NCBI GenBank assembly: GCA_052387115.1
Contig: JBQTJM010000416.1
Coordinates: forward strand, 1-8,657
From: JACCXJ01 sp052387115
GTDB lineage: Bacteria > Pseudomonadota > Gammaproteobacteria > JACCXJ01
DNA: 8,657 bases
Direction of reading: 5' to 3'
Of this stretch, positions 1-5,848 are shown piece after piece. Position numbers and translations under genes: made by a program. Under the pieces are notes generated by a model. That model made no database searches. It was given only the letters and a program-made list of their open reading frames with translations, and was not told the origin of the DNA. Each line of letters starts with the position of its first letter. Positions within the stretch are counted from its first letter, which is position 1.

Positions 1-742
1 CGACGGCGCCGGCGAGCACGATGGCGTCCACGCCGGCGCGCTTGGCGGCGAGTGGAAGACCTTCGAGTGGCGTGTTGGCGCCGAGCAGCACCGATTGCAG
101 CCCGGCCTCGTGCGCCGCGAGCGCGAACAGCATCAGGCCGATCTCGTGTTGCTCACCCGGCACGCAGGCGCCGAGGAAGCGCGGGCCGGCGGCAAAACGC
201 GCGCGGTGATGTAAGCGCGCACCGAGCTTGTTGCGCAGGTAGAACGCAAAGAAGTGCTCTTCGGCGACGCTGCCCTCGGCGGTTTCCCAGCGCTCGCCAA
301 GCTCGACCAGGAGCGGCACCAGCAGCCGGCGCGTCACCAACTCGAGCGGATAAAGGGAAAGCGCCTCGTTGTAGGTCTCGTCGAGCGTGAGCTCGTCGAA
401 CTCGACGACCGCGCCGATCATGCGTGTGCGATACGGCGTCCACGGATCCGACTTGCCCGATGCCGGCGCCGACTTGCCTTCAAGCGCGCGCCGGACCTGG
501 CTGATGGATATTCCCTTGTCGAGTAGCGTCAGCACCCGATGGATCAGGTCGATGTCCTCGCGCGCATACAGGCGGTGCCCCTTCGGCGTGCGCACCGGCT
601 TGATCAGCCCGTAGCGGCGCTCCCACGCCCGCAAGGTGATCGGGTTCACGCCGGTCAGCGTGGCGATGGTGCGGATCGGGAACAGCTCCCCGTTCGGGGC
701 CGGACTGGTCTTTTGGCGACCCGGCTGACTCATGACTGGCAT
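1..742 (-). CDS. MerR-family regulator with cobalamin-binding domain, LitR/CarH-like (3' end outside window)
   Basis: About 247 codons are visible from an ATG at 742; the C-terminus lies beyond position 1. Residues 19-68 form a MerR winged helix-turn-helix, with TLRAWERRYGLIKP and PKGHRLY as landmarks. Residues 105-180 look like the helical cap of B12-binding regulators and contain W152 followed nine residues later by E162-H163, the Wx9EH motif of adenosylcobalamin photoreceptors. Residues 197-202 read EQHEIG, matching the ExHxxG cobalamin motif in which H199 would be the lower axial ligand. In the known family, the protein binds DNA in the dark with adenosylcobalamin, and light breaks the Co-C bond and releases it. 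A light role here is inference from these motifs. M4 at 733 is an alternative start. No clear Shine-Dalgarno precedes either start, and the leader is occupied by TGTACA boxes, suggesting autoregulation. Confidence 0.9.
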   Translation of the reverse strand, partial: MPVMSQPGRQKTSPAPNGELFPIRTIATLTGVNPITLRAWERRYGLIKPVRTPKGHRLYAREDIDLIHRVLTLLDKGISISQVRRALEGKSAPASGKSDPWTPYRTRMIGAVVEFDELTLDETYNEALSLYPLELVTRRLLVPLLVELGERWETAEGSVAEEHFFAFYLRNKLGARLHHRARFAAGPRFLGACVPGEQHEIGLMLFALAAHEAGLQSVLLGANTPLEGLPLAAKRAGVDAIVLAGAV

Positions 743-744
743 GA

Positions 745-772
745 TGTACAACGCATGTACAAGGCTTGTACA
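745..772. promoter_or_regulatory. Triple TGTACA operator-like array, 11-bp spacing
   Basis: Three perfect TGTACA palindromes lie at 745-750, 756-761 and 767-772, each separated by 5 bp, so their centres are 11 bp apart, about one helical turn. They cover the -10 box, the predicted transcription start and the leader of the regulator gene. LitR-type proteins are reported to bind sites built of TGTACA-like half sites, although with a wider spacer, so autorepression by the adjacent gene product is a reasonable inference. A fourth TGTACA occurs at 856-861, outside the array. Confidence 0.6.
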
Positions 773-793
773 TGATAAGACACAAGATGTCAA
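765..793 (-). promoter_or_regulatory. Probable sigma70 promoter of the MerR/B12 regulator
   Basis: On the minus strand a perfect -35 box TTGACA (788-793) is followed, after 17 bp, by TACAAG (765-770), which matches 4 of 6 consensus -10 bases. Transcription would start near 757-758, giving a leader of only about 15 nt before the ATG at 742. The -10 element overlaps the outermost TGTACA box, a layout that fits repression by steric block. The promoter is missing from the second, degenerate copy of this region. Confidence 0.6.
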
Positions 794-816
794 GAATATG
801 CATGAGTACAGTGTTT

Positions 817-830
817 TCATAGATATATGA
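817..830. repeat. Short AT-rich inverted repeat upstream of the regulator promoter
   Basis: TCATA-GATA-TATGA is a 5-bp-arm inverted repeat in otherwise GC-rich DNA, about 25 bp upstream of the -35 box. The degenerate second copy keeps it at 2397-2410. There the arms extend to 7 bp perfect (TATCATA at 2395-2401, TATGATA at 2406-2412). It may be a protein-binding site or simply part of the duplicated segment. Confidence 0.4.
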
Positions 831-866
831 TAGACTCTGGTGCCAGTCAATGACTTGTACAGAACT

Positions 867-971
867 ATGACAGTCCGGAAATCCTCGGGCGAGGTCGTGC
901 TGCAACTCAAGAGCCTCTACCAAGACGGCACCACCCATATCGTGATGTCACACCTAGAGCTCATGCAGTGA
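867..971 (+). pseudogene. IS91-family transposase fragment
   Basis: About 34 codons read from an in-frame ATG to a TGA. They contain GEVVLQLKSLYQDGTTHIVM followed by a stretch resembling SPLEFMQ. That segment is typical of the late part of IS91-family (putative Y2-type) transposases, where it is followed by RLAALVPRPR; here the frame stops instead. No matching sequence is seen downstream in any frame and no terminal repeats are recognisable, so this is an isolated scrap. Its first half is repeated at about 2447-2494 with a 1-bp deletion that shifts the frame. IS91-like elements move by rolling-circle transposition and can carry adjacent DNA, which may explain the duplication, but that is inference. 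Confidence 0.7.
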
Positions 972-1262
972 CCGTGAACCTCCACGGCCGGCTCCGGCAT
1001 CGTGTCTTGCGTTTGTGACGCACGCCTGATGAAGTCCTCCGAATCCCTGTGTCACTACCAATACGCAAGATCGTCGCGAACGGATGTCACGGGGTCCGTC
1101 GCGTGGCGGTGTGCTACAGTCTTCTACCGGTTGACCACGGTGCATGAACCGGCCGGACCGGCGACCATCCAACCGATTCGTTTATCCGTAATACTGGAAA
1201 TTGGCGCGGGGGGCCCCCCCCCGGGGGGGGGCGCCCCCCGCCACTCTCATGGAGATCCTTGC
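972..1262. other. Gene-free stretch before the hydrolase
   Basis: No convincing coding frame is present. There is a 6-bp inverted repeat, CCGGTT (1127-1132) and AACCGG (1147-1152), with a 14-nt loop. A weak extended -10-like sequence, TGC followed by TACAGT, lies at 1112-1120 without a good -35 partner. The stretch also includes the G/C homopolymer tract at 1203-1242 and the hydrolase Shine-Dalgarno GGAG at 1251-1254. Confidence 0.5.
1203..1242. repeat. G/C homopolymer near-palindrome
   Basis: Forty consecutive G or C bases are arranged as GGCGC, six G, nine C, nine G, CG, six C, GCC. The centre is a perfect C9/G9 palindrome, and the outer G6 and C6 runs can pair if a CG is bulged. On RNA this would be a very stable hairpin about 10 nt upstream of the hydrolase ribosome binding site. 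It could be a real structure or an assembly or sequencing artefact at a join. Confidence 0.8.
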
Positions 1263-2210
1263 ATGCGACTGCGATCCGTCTTGGCGGGCTCCGCCCTCGT
1301 CCTCGGCACCCTGTTCAGCAGCGGTTGCGCGCGCCTAGTATTTGGAATCGCCAATAGCGGCTTGCCGCCGCCGGAGGCCACCGTGGCTTTCGCACCGGAG
1401 CTGGGTCTGTCGCTCGACCTGTACCGGCCGCAGGGTCTTGGCGCACGCACCGCGCCGGTGGTGGTGTTCTTTTACGGTGGCGCCTGGCAACGCGGCGAGC
1501 GCGATCAATTTCGTTTCGTCGGCCGGCGACTGGCGCAACAGGGCATCCTCGCGATCGTCGCCGATTACCGCACCTACCCGCGGGCGACGTTTCCGGAGTT
1601 TGTCGACGATGCCGCCCGCGCGGTGGCGTGGACCCATGCGCACGCCCGCGAATTCGGTGGAGACCCGCGACGCCTGTTTCTGGCGGGGTATTCGGCGGGC
1701 GCGCAGATCGCCGCCCTGCTCGGCACGGACCAGCGCTACCTCGAGCCGCATGGCCTGAAGCCGCGCCATCTGTCTGGCGTGATCGGCCTGGCCGGACCCT
1801 ACGACTTTGCTATCACCGGACGGTACACCAAGGTGTTCGGTCCGCCTGCGCAATGGCCGCAGGCGCAGGCGATCAACTTCGTCGACGGATCCGAACCCGG
1901 TTTCCTGTTGATTCACGGTGACCACGACCGGGTGGTCGAGGCAAGCGACAGCGTCGAACTGGCTGAAAAACTCCAACGGCACGATGTCGCCGCAAAGCTC
2001 GTCATCCTGCCCGGTGCCGGCCACACCGCGCCGCTGCTGGGCCTGTACAACCCTCAACGTTGGCCGCAAGTGCTAGCGGCGATCTTGGATTTCGTGCGCG
2101 CAGGTGCTGGCGCAACGGCTGCGGCTTCGCAGGCACGCACCGGGCACGGCGCGTCACCAACTCGAGCGGATAAAGGGAAAGCGCCTCGTTGTAGGTCTCG
2201 TCGAGCGTGA
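1263..2210 (+). CDS. Lipoprotein alpha/beta hydrolase (esterase/lipase-like) with acquired C-terminal tail
   Basis: 315 codons from an ATG with GGAG 8 nt upstream. Residues 1-22 form a lipoprotein signal peptide (MRLR, hydrophobic core, FSSGC22), so the protein is probably lipid-anchored on the envelope. The alpha/beta hydrolase fold shows an oxyanion-hole motif FYGGAW (70-75), the nucleophile elbow GYSAG with S144, an acid residue in HGDHD (D220 or D222) and H254 in GAGHTA. The family contains carboxylesterases of the Aes/BD-FAE type; the substrate cannot be told. From about residue 295 the frame runs into the duplicated regulator segment, so the last 20 or so residues (ASPTRADKGK then an Arg-rich end) are antisense regulator DNA. 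The catalytic core is complete, so activity may survive. Starting at the upstream ATG at 1002 would bury the signal peptide and is rejected. Confidence 0.88.
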   Translation: MRLRSVLAGSALVLGTLFSSGCARLVFGIANSGLPPPEATVAFAPELGLSLDLYRPQGLGARTAPVVVFFYGGAWQRGERDQFRFVGRRLAQQGILAIVADYRTYPRATFPEFVDDAARAVAWTHAHAREFGGDPRRLFLAGYSAGAQIAALLGTDQRYLEPHGLKPRHLSGVIGLAGPYDFAITGRYTKVFGPPAQWPQAQAINFVDGSEPGFLLIHGDHDRVVEASDSVELAEKLQRHDVAAKLVILPGAGHTAPLLGLYNPQRWPQVLAAILDFVRAGAGATAAASQARTGHGASPTRADKGKAPRCRSRRA

Positions 2211-2400
2211 GCTCGTCGAATTCGACGACCGCGCCGATCACGCGTGTGCGATACGGCGCCCACGGATCCGACTTGCCCGATGCCGGCGTCGACTTGCCTT
2301 CAAGCGCGTACCGGACCTGGCTGATGGATATTCCCTTGCCGAGTAGCGTCAGCACCCGATGGATCAGGTCGATGTCCTCGCGCGAAAGCAGCGTTATCAT
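2147..2400 (-). pseudogene. Truncated copy of the MerR/B12 regulator lacking its DNA-binding domain
   Basis: Read on the minus strand, this repeats regulator residues 60-138 (REDIDLIHRVLTLL through LELVTRR) and lacks the winged helix, the Wx9EH motif and the cobalamin domain. A chance ATG at 2400 stays in frame, and the frame then runs on through antisense hydrolase sequence to 2002. Of the differences from the intact copy, at least five change an amino acid (D75G, R85Y, A92T, T102A, M108V) and one is clearly silent (E114). That ratio fits loss of constraint. The equivalent promoter is deleted. It is best read as a dead fragment, though a truncated product cannot be excluded. Confidence 0.82.
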
Positions 2401-2494
2401 AGATATATGATAGACGCTGGTGTCAGTCAATGACTTGTACAGAACTGTGACAGCTAGGAAATCCTTGGTGATGTTGTGCTGCAACTCAAGAGCC
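2147..2494. repeat. Direct duplication, copy 2 (240-bp internal deletion)
   Basis: This is a degenerate second copy of 327-915. It lacks the equivalent of about 565-805, which is exactly the regulator promoter, the three TGTACA boxes and codons 1-59 including the helix-turn-helix. Its left boundary falls inside the hydrolase reading frame and its right boundary at an SSB-like remnant. Copy 1 looks like the source because only it is attached to a long intact regulator frame. Confidence 0.88.
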
Positions 2495-2710
2495 CCTGGT
2501 GGACGTGGGTGCGGTTGGCGGTCTGGCGATACCGTGGGCTCCGTAGCCCCAAGGCTTACCAAGGGCACTGAGGTTTACTGTGAGGGGCATCTGAGTCTCG
2601 GGACCTGGACGGGTCAAGACGGAGAAGGCGGGGCTGAAGGACGGCATGCACCGCATCGGGAACCGGCAACGCGCGAGCCGGGCACGCGCCGCGGCCAAGG
2701 TAGGGCACGA
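2494..2710 (+). pseudogene. Remnant resembling a single-stranded-DNA-binding protein (SSB)
   Basis: Three consecutive frames give an SSB-like series: PWWTWVRLAVWR (from 2494), then APRLTKGTEVYCEGHLSLG and TWTGQDGE (to about 2625), then KAGLKDG and IGNRQRASRARAAAK (to about 2700). This follows the order of the SSB OB-fold beta strands (W..V....W, KG..VYVEG.L, W....G), ending in a basic tail. Two frameshifts and a missing N-terminus show it is not functional. It starts exactly where the duplicated segment ends, so it belongs to the same rearranged stretch. The family call rests on memory of SSB sequences and is moderate. Confidence 0.5.
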
Positions 2711-2776
2711 TACGGTTCATGACATACGCGCGGGCTTGGTGGTATTTTATGTGCCCGCACGCCGAGCCAATACCCC

Positions 2777-4855
2777 ATGGACGATACCCCCCGCGAGATC
2801 CTCGTCACCAGCGCCCTGCCCTACGCCAACGGTCCCATCCACCTGGGGCACCTGGTCGAGTACATCCAGACGGACATCTGGGTCCGTTTCCAGCGCCTCT
2901 GCGGTCATACCTGCTACTACGTGTGCGCCGACGACACCCACGGCACCCCGATCATGCTGAAGGCCGAGGCCGAGGGGGTCTCGCCCGAGCGCCTCATCGA
3001 GCGCATGCACGCCGAGCACCTGCGGGATTTCACGGGCTTCCACATCGCGTTCGACAACTACTATTCGACCAACTCGCCGGAAACCCGGTCGCTGGCCGAG
3101 GCCATGTTCCACAGGCTCCGGGAACAGGGCCTCATCGACGTCCGCTCGATCGAACAGCTCTACGACCCGGTCAAGGAGATGTTCCTTCCGGACCGCTTCA
3201 TCAAGGGCGAATGCCCGCGTTGCCACGCCAAGGACCAGTACGGGGATGCCTGCGAGGCCTGCGGCGCGACCTACCTGCCGACCGAGCTCATTGCGCCCTA
3301 TTCGGCGCTGTCGGGGGCCGTGCCCGTCCGGAAGGGGTCGGAGCATTATTTTTTCCGGCTCTCGGCTTGTGCGGAGTTCCTCGCGGAATGGACGCGCGCC
3401 GGACACCTGGATCCCCAGGCTGCGAACAAGCTCGACGAGTGGCTGAAGGTGGGCCTCTCGGACTGGGACATCTCGCGCGACGCGCCCTATTTCGGCTTCG
3501 AGATCCCGGGGGCGCCCGGGAAGTATTTCTATGTCTGGCTCGACGCCCCCATCGGCTACATGGCGAGCTTCCAGAACCTCTGTGAACGCGAAGGGATCGA
3601 CTTCGATCGATTCTGGAACCAGGGCACGACGACCGAGCTCTATCACTTCATCGGCAAGGACATCCTTTATTTCCACGCCCTGTTCTGGCCGGCACTCCTC
3701 CACCACTCGGGCTACCGGACCCCGGACCGGGTGTTCGTCCACGGGTTTCTGACCGTGAACGGGGAGAAGATGTCCAAGTCCCGCGGCACCTTCATCACCG
3801 CCCAAAGCTATTTGAAGCACCTAGATCCCGAATACCTGCGTTATTACTATGCCGCGAAGCTCGGCGCGACGATGGAGGACGTGGACCTCTGCTTCGAAGA
3901 TTTCGTGGCGCGCGTGAACGCCGATCTCGTCGGCAAGTACATCAACATCGCCAGCCGCTCCGCCGGTTTCATCACCCGGCATTTCGATGGGTACGTCCGC
4001 GCGGTCACCGACCTCGAGCCGTGGCGCGCTTTCGAGGTAGAAGGCTACAGAGACCGGATTGCGGCAGCGTACGAGTCGCGGGAATTCGGCAAGGGCATGA
4101 GAGCAGCGATGGAGCTCGCCGATCGCATCAACCAGTACGTCGATGCCGAGCAACCCTGGAGGCTTGCAAAAGCGGTGGAGGACCCGGCCACACGGGAAAC
4201 CCTGCACCAGGTGTGCTCGGTGTGCCTGCGCGGCTTTCAATACCTGAGCCTGTGGCTCAAGCCGGTTCTGCCGAGCCTCGCGCTGCGGGTCGAGGCGTTC
4301 CTGAACTGCGGCGAGTTGCGTTTCACGGGCGAACCGCCCCCTCTCGTGCGCATCGATCCCTATCAGCACCTCTTGACCCGTATCGAACCCCAACCGATCG
4401 AGGCCCTTTTGATGGAGAATCAAGAAACCTTGGCGCGCGTGCCGGAGCGAGCGCATGGGGTCGCGCGGGTGGCCCCTCTCGCCGAGCCCATCTCAATCGA
4501 GCCCATTTCAATCGAGCCGATCTCAATAGAGGACTTCGGCAAGGTGGATCTGCGCATCGCCCGCATCGTTCGGGCCGAGCACGTGGAGGGCGCCGACAAG
4601 CTCTTGAAGCTTACCCTCGACATCGGGGGGCTCGACATCGGCGGCCAGGAGCGCACGGTATTCGCCGGCATCAAGCCGGCCTATACACCCGAGGCGCTCG
4701 CGGGCCGGCTGACCGTGATGGTGGCCAACCTCGCCCCGCGCAAGATGCGCTTCGGGGTCTCGGAAGGAATGGTCCTCGCGGCCGGTCCCGGCGGCAAGGA
4801 GCTGTTCCTGTTGAGCCCGGATAGCGGCGCAGAGCCGGGTATGCGCGTCAAGTAG
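2777..4855 (+). CDS. metG: Methionyl-tRNA synthetase
   Basis: 692 codons; the E. coli enzyme has 677. It charges tRNA-Met with methionine in the cytoplasm. The catalytic Rossmann domain carries HLGH (22-25, the HIGH motif), a zinc knuckle with C146, C149, C159 and C162, the active-site stretch FYVWLDAP (251-258) and KMSKS (331-335). An alpha-helical anticodon-binding domain covers roughly 390-550. A linker with three PISIE repeats (570-585) leads to a C-terminal EMAP/Trbp111-like tRNA-binding domain (about 585-692: DFGKVDLRIARIVRAEHVEG, then NLAPRKMRFGVSEGM), which dimerises MetRS in many bacteria. The start fits the usual N-terminus MxxxxREILVTSALPYANG. No good Shine-Dalgarno is visible. An AT-rich TATTTT at about 2743-2748 might be a -10 box, but no convincing -35 was found. 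All signatures are present, so it should be functional. Confidence 0.97.
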   Translation: MDDTPREILVTSALPYANGPIHLGHLVEYIQTDIWVRFQRLCGHTCYYVCADDTHGTPIMLKAEAEGVSPERLIERMHAEHLRDFTGFHIAFDNYYSTNSPETRSLAEAMFHRLREQGLIDVRSIEQLYDPVKEMFLPDRFIKGECPRCHAKDQYGDACEACGATYLPTELIAPYSALSGAVPVRKGSEHYFFRLSACAEFLAEWTRAGHLDPQAANKLDEWLKVGLSDWDISRDAPYFGFEIPGAPGKYFYVWLDAPIGYMASFQNLCEREGIDFDRFWNQGTTTELYHFIGKDILYFHALFWPALLHHSGYRTPDRVFVHGFLTVNGEKMSKSRGTFITAQSYLKHLDPEYLRYYYAAKLGATMEDVDLCFEDFVARVNADLVGKYINIASRSAGFITRHFDGYVRAVTDLEPWRAFEVEGYRDRIAAAYESREFGKGMRAAMELADRINQYVDAEQPWRLAKAVEDPATRETLHQVCSVCLRGFQYLSLWLKPVLPSLALRVEAFLNCGELRFTGEPPPLVRIDPYQHLLTRIEPQPIEALLMENQETLARVPERAHGVARVAPLAEPISIEPISIEPISIEDFGKVDLRIARIVRAEHVEGADKLLKLTLDIGGLDIGGQERTVFAGIKPAYTPEALAGRLTVMVANLAPRKMRFGVSEGMVLAAGPGGKELFLLSPDSGAEPGMRVK
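4484..4528 (+). repeat. Triple 15-bp tandem repeat inside metG (EPISI x3)
   Basis: Three copies of a 15-bp unit (GAGCCCATCTCAATC and close variants) encode EPISI three times, at residues 570-584, in the linker between the anticodon-binding domain and the C-terminal tRNA-binding domain. Copies differ by one or two bases. Because the unit is a multiple of three, slippage would change linker length without breaking the frame. Confidence 0.9.
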
Positions 4856-4880
4856 TGTCCTTGTAATCGAGGAACGGCGC

Positions 4881-5054
4881 ATGAACGTGCTGCTCCTCGG
4901 GGCCGATGGTTTCCTCGGTCGCCATTTGCAGGTTGCATTGGAGACGGCTGGGCATACGGTCCGCCGGGGCGTGCGTCGGCCGGTGCGCCGAGCGGACGAG
5001 ATCGCCGTGGACTATGCGCGAACGGCGCCTCAAGTATGCCGCGACCGTCAATAA
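4881..5054 (+). pseudogene. 5' fragment of an NAD(P)-binding Rossmann-fold (SDR/epimerase-like) gene
   Basis: A good Shine-Dalgarno (GAGGA, 4869-4873) precedes an ATG 25 bp after metG. The product begins MNVLLLGADGFLGRHL, the GxxGxxG dinucleotide-binding loop of extended SDR/epimerase proteins, and continues to about VDYAR (residue 46). After about 5016-5026 the DNA becomes hsdS sequence, and the frame ends at 5052-5054 after 57 codons. A full-length relative would have around 250-450 residues, so only the nucleotide-binding start is left. This is a truncation caused by the insertion or deletion that brought in the hsdS remnant. A short product could still be made but would lack the catalytic region. 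Confidence 0.72.
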
Positions 5055-5840
5055 CGAAGCTCTTGGGGAGGAAACAGACCCTGACTACGAGCTCCAGTAT
5101 GTGGATATTGGGAATGTAGATTCCTCGGGCAGCATCCATGAAGTCGTGACGTATCGTTTCGCCGACTCTCCTAGCTAGCCGCGCCCGGCGGCGAGCTCGC
5201 GATGGTGATGTCATCATCTCGACCGTTCGCACGTACCTTCAGGCCATCGCTCCTGTGCAAGCGCCGCCCGAGAACCTGATTGTCTCTACGGGATTCGCAG
5301 TCGTTCGGCCACGCGCGAATGTGTTCGACGCTGAGTTTTGCAAGTACGCTCTGCGTGAGCCGGCCTTTCTCGCCGAAGTACAGATGCGGTCCGTGGGCGT
5401 GAGCTACCCTGCGATCAATGCCTCGAATCTCGGCAACATCTCCATTCATCTCCCGCCGGGGCAGCACCAACGCGCCATCGCTTCTTTGCGACAAGTTATA
5501 TCGCCTGAGCGTCGATGCTTCGCGATTAAACAAGGAGTTCCTCGTCATCTTTCTGCGCTGCTCGGCTGGTCGATTTGAGTTCGAGCGCGACGCGACTGGA
5601 GCCAGTAACTCGATGCGAAATATCGGGCAGGACTCCGTTCGCAACGTCTGGTTACCCATCCCGCCGCTGACCGAGCAGCGAGGCATCGTCGCCCACATCA
5701 CCGCGCAAACCGGCAAGCTCGACGCGCTCCGGTCGGCGACAGAGCGCACCATCGCCCTGCTCAAGGAGCGCCGGGGCGCACTTATCGCCGCTGCGGTGAC
5801 AGGCCAGATCGATGTGCAGGGGAATCCAGCACGCGTATAG
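5014..5840 (+). pseudogene. hsdS: Type I restriction-modification specificity subunit remnant (HsdS), broken
   Basis: Three frames together spell an HsdS protein. Frame A (5014-5178) has RRLKYAATVNNEALG and the first target-recognition domain (TRD1). It lacks the usual N-terminus before RRLKY. Frame B (about 5172-5490) continues with RARDGDVIISTVRTYL, VSTGFAVVRP and SYPAINASNLGNISIHLPP plus QRAIA, the standard end of TRD1. Frame C (about 5490-5840) has DKLYRLSVDASRLNKEFL, then IPPLTEQRGIVAHI and KLDALRSATERTIALLKERR, the end of TRD2 with its coiled-coil repeat. A to B is broken by a duplicated CTAG at about 5170. B to C lacks the central coiled coil and the first part of TRD2. HsdS normally dictates the DNA target of the HsdM/HsdR complex, and this one cannot. 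The 3' end stops 8 bp before the next gene. Confidence 0.85.
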
Positions 5841-5848
5841 TTGTCCGT

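Larger units (their letters stand above)
327..915. repeat. Direct duplication, copy 1 (intact regulator segment plus upstream DNA)
   Basis: This segment holds codons 1 to about 138 of the B12 regulator, its promoter and the upstream DNA up to an IS91 transposase scrap. It recurs in the same orientation at 2147-2494. The left block matches at an offset of 1820 bp (327-564 with 2147-2384) with about seven differences. The right block matches at an offset of 1580 bp (about 806-915), with more differences and one single-base indel. The 240-bp change in offset equals a deletion in copy 2. Confidence 0.9.

Noticed and set aside
52..390. Plus-strand frames across 21-614
   Set aside because: They are antisense shadows of the B12 regulator, which shows clear family motifs on the minus strand.
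1085..1160. Promoter for the hydrolase (TGC-TACAGT or TTGACC)
   Set aside because: Neither candidate has a matching partner hexamer at 16-18 bp, so only weak evidence remains.
1002..1262. Upstream in-frame extension of the hydrolase from ATG 1002
   Set aside because: It would bury a clear lipoprotein signal peptide and read through the G/C homopolymer tract. The ATG at 1263 has a good Shine-Dalgarno.
2002..2568. 188-codon minus-strand frame as a complete regulator gene
   Set aside because: Only residues 60-138 of the regulator are present. The rest is antisense hydrolase and junk, and the promoter and HTH are deleted.
2420..2722. 100-codon plus-strand frame as a gene
   Set aside because: It is a chance fusion of IS91 scrap and part of an SSB remnant; the similarity moves to other frames on both sides.
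2747..3820. 357-codon minus-strand frame opposite metG
   Set aside because: Shadow frame caused by GC-rich third positions of metG, with no recognisable family.
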